A stretch of 64,000 nucleotides of DNA from Peribacillus folii (GTDB lineage Bacteria > Bacillota > Bacilli > Bacillales > DSM-1321), in contig NZ_JASJOM010000006.1 of NCBI RefSeq assembly GCF_030271255.1, forward strand, positions 248,001 through 312,000. Reading direction: 5' to 3'. The notes beneath the pieces were generated by a model. It had not been told where the DNA came from. It saw only the letters and a list, made by a program, of their open reading frames with translations, and ran no database searches. Both the position numbers and the translations under genes were made by a program. Positions 63,297-64,000 of the stretch are shown one piece after another. The stretch's first letter is position 1. Each line of letters begins with the position of its first letter.

Positions 63297-63311
63297 TAGA
63301 AGCGCTTACAA
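63297..63311 (-). promoter_or_regulatory. cre-like site upstream of the MFS gene
   Basis: The minus strand reads TTGTAAGCGCTTCTA, matching cre at 14 of 15 positions. It lies 70 bases before the start codon. A weaker relative, centred on AAGCGCTTT, is near 63392-63406. Confidence 0.6.
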
Positions 63312-63456
63312 TTCCACCAACCAAAAACAGATCATATGCATACTTACAATGTGTTTACTTTTACTTGTGCTGATTTTTCAAGCACGATAACGATGAAGCG
63401 CTTTAAAATCATTCCCTTCTTCGCAAATAGATAGGAAAAAACCGAAAAGTTTCTCA

Positions 63457-63475
63457 ATAAGCAACGTTGTTTCCT
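63457..63475. promoter_or_regulatory. IclR-regulon element, copy 5 (MFS gene)
   Basis: ATAAGCAACGTTGTTTCCT, differing from copy 1 only at the eighteenth base. It lies 230 bases before the MFS start. Confidence 0.75.
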
Positions 63476-63745
63476 GTATTCATCAAAAAAAACGTTTTTA
63501 AAACCAATTATTGGCTATGTCGTAATGTATACTAATCATTGTTCTGATTTTAAAAATTTTGAGGTAGATAGGTAAGAATCCGTCGTTTTATAATACACTT
63601 AGGTACATGGAACACATTACGCTAGGACTGAATGAATTTGTAGAGGAGATTTTTTTGCTATTACAAATGGAATCGTTTAATTTTACCACCCCCGTATATT
63701 TTATTTTCCATTAAGATTTGCTTCAGTCTTTCATGATCATTATTG

Positions 63746-63770
63746 GTTGCTTATTAAAGAACAAGGTTTC
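63746..63770. promoter_or_regulatory. Degenerate IclR-regulon element, copy 6
   Basis: GTTGCTTAT (63746-63754) and AACAAGGTTTC (63760-63770) have the same spacing as the composite at 55275-55299. It may serve a gene beyond the right edge. No gene is seen between 63480 and the end of the window. Confidence 0.45.
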
Positions 63771-64000
63771 AAACAAACTCCAAGATTACCTTATTAATAA
63801 TATTCTTACCTGAAATGAATTCTAACATGTGCTAGGCTATGTTTCAAGAAAATTCTGAATTTTATATCCTTATCTTTAGGATTGGTTTTTTGTTGTTTTG
63901 ACCTTGCCGGTTATAAAAAAAAGCTTGCCCTTACTCCCTATCATTTTTATGAATCCAGTTAACCTTGCCTATCAAAAAAAAGCCCCTTATCAAACAAAAC

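Noticed and set aside
63653-63715. Possible short leader peptide after a GAGGAG sequence
   Set aside because: About 19 codons from a TTG, with no following gene in the window; not supportable.

Overview
The window looks like chromosome from a low-GC Gram-positive spore former of the Bacillaceae, most like Peribacillus or Bacillus simplex-type organisms. The signs are strong AGGAGG ribosome sites, frequent TTG/GTG starts, a YjcZ-type spore protein, Spx, a CzcD pump, and B12 and c-di-GMP riboswitches. The genus is inferred from gene content, not from a database match. No rRNA, tRNA, CRISPR array, phage or transposase gene was seen.

Region 1 (1-20,500) is a core-like patchwork: SodC lipoprotein, CitM-type citrate transporter, MFS exporter, a pair of small zinc-ribbon-like proteins (the second behind a c-di-GMP-I riboswitch), a SulP transporter, PpaC, a class I ribonucleotide reductase operon with a flavodoxin behind a cobalamin riboswitch, a cold-shock protein, an orphan ModB, a Spx paralogue missing its first redox cysteine, a two-component system, CzcD, a phosphoesterase, a YjcZ protein and DedA.

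Region 2 (20,700-34,200) is a phenylacetate catabolic cluster, transcribed leftward: paaK alone, then paaA-paaB-paaC-paaD-EthD-paaF-paaG-aldehyde dehydrogenase-paaH-thiolase-hydratase-paaX. A gamma-carbonic-anhydrase/PaaY-like gene converges on paaX. No PaaE reductase and no PaaZ fusion is present. A small pseudogene with three in-frame stops lies between paaA and paaK.

Region 3 (34,300-48,900) handles purine and ureide nitrogen. pucG is intact, but decayed remnants of an allantoinase gene (downstream) and an allantoate amidohydrolase gene (upstream) flank it. Then come malate synthase G, an NCS2 permease, a cupin, AllE, allantoinase, an NCS1 allantoin permease, a divergent PucR-type regulator and an intact allantoate amidohydrolase. 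Together these can take allantoin to ureidoglycine, then to oxalurate plus glycine (PucG) or ureidoglycolate (AllE). Glyoxylate can be drained to malate.

Region 4 (49,000-64,000) is the most unusual. A five-gene operon encodes a transketolase split into two subunits, a DUF1537 (four-carbon acid sugar) kinase, a carboligase-like ThDP enzyme and a TIM-barrel isomerase/decarboxylase. Nearby are an IclR regulator, a second allantoinase/NCS1 permease pair, Tpx, a class II aldolase and a sugar-acid MFS transporter. Four of these promoters share a near-identical 19-bp element (consensus ATAAGCAAC-N3-GTTTC-NT) and two more degenerate copies exist. This points to one IclR regulon for an unidentified sugar acid, with cre-like CcpA sites added at several promoters.
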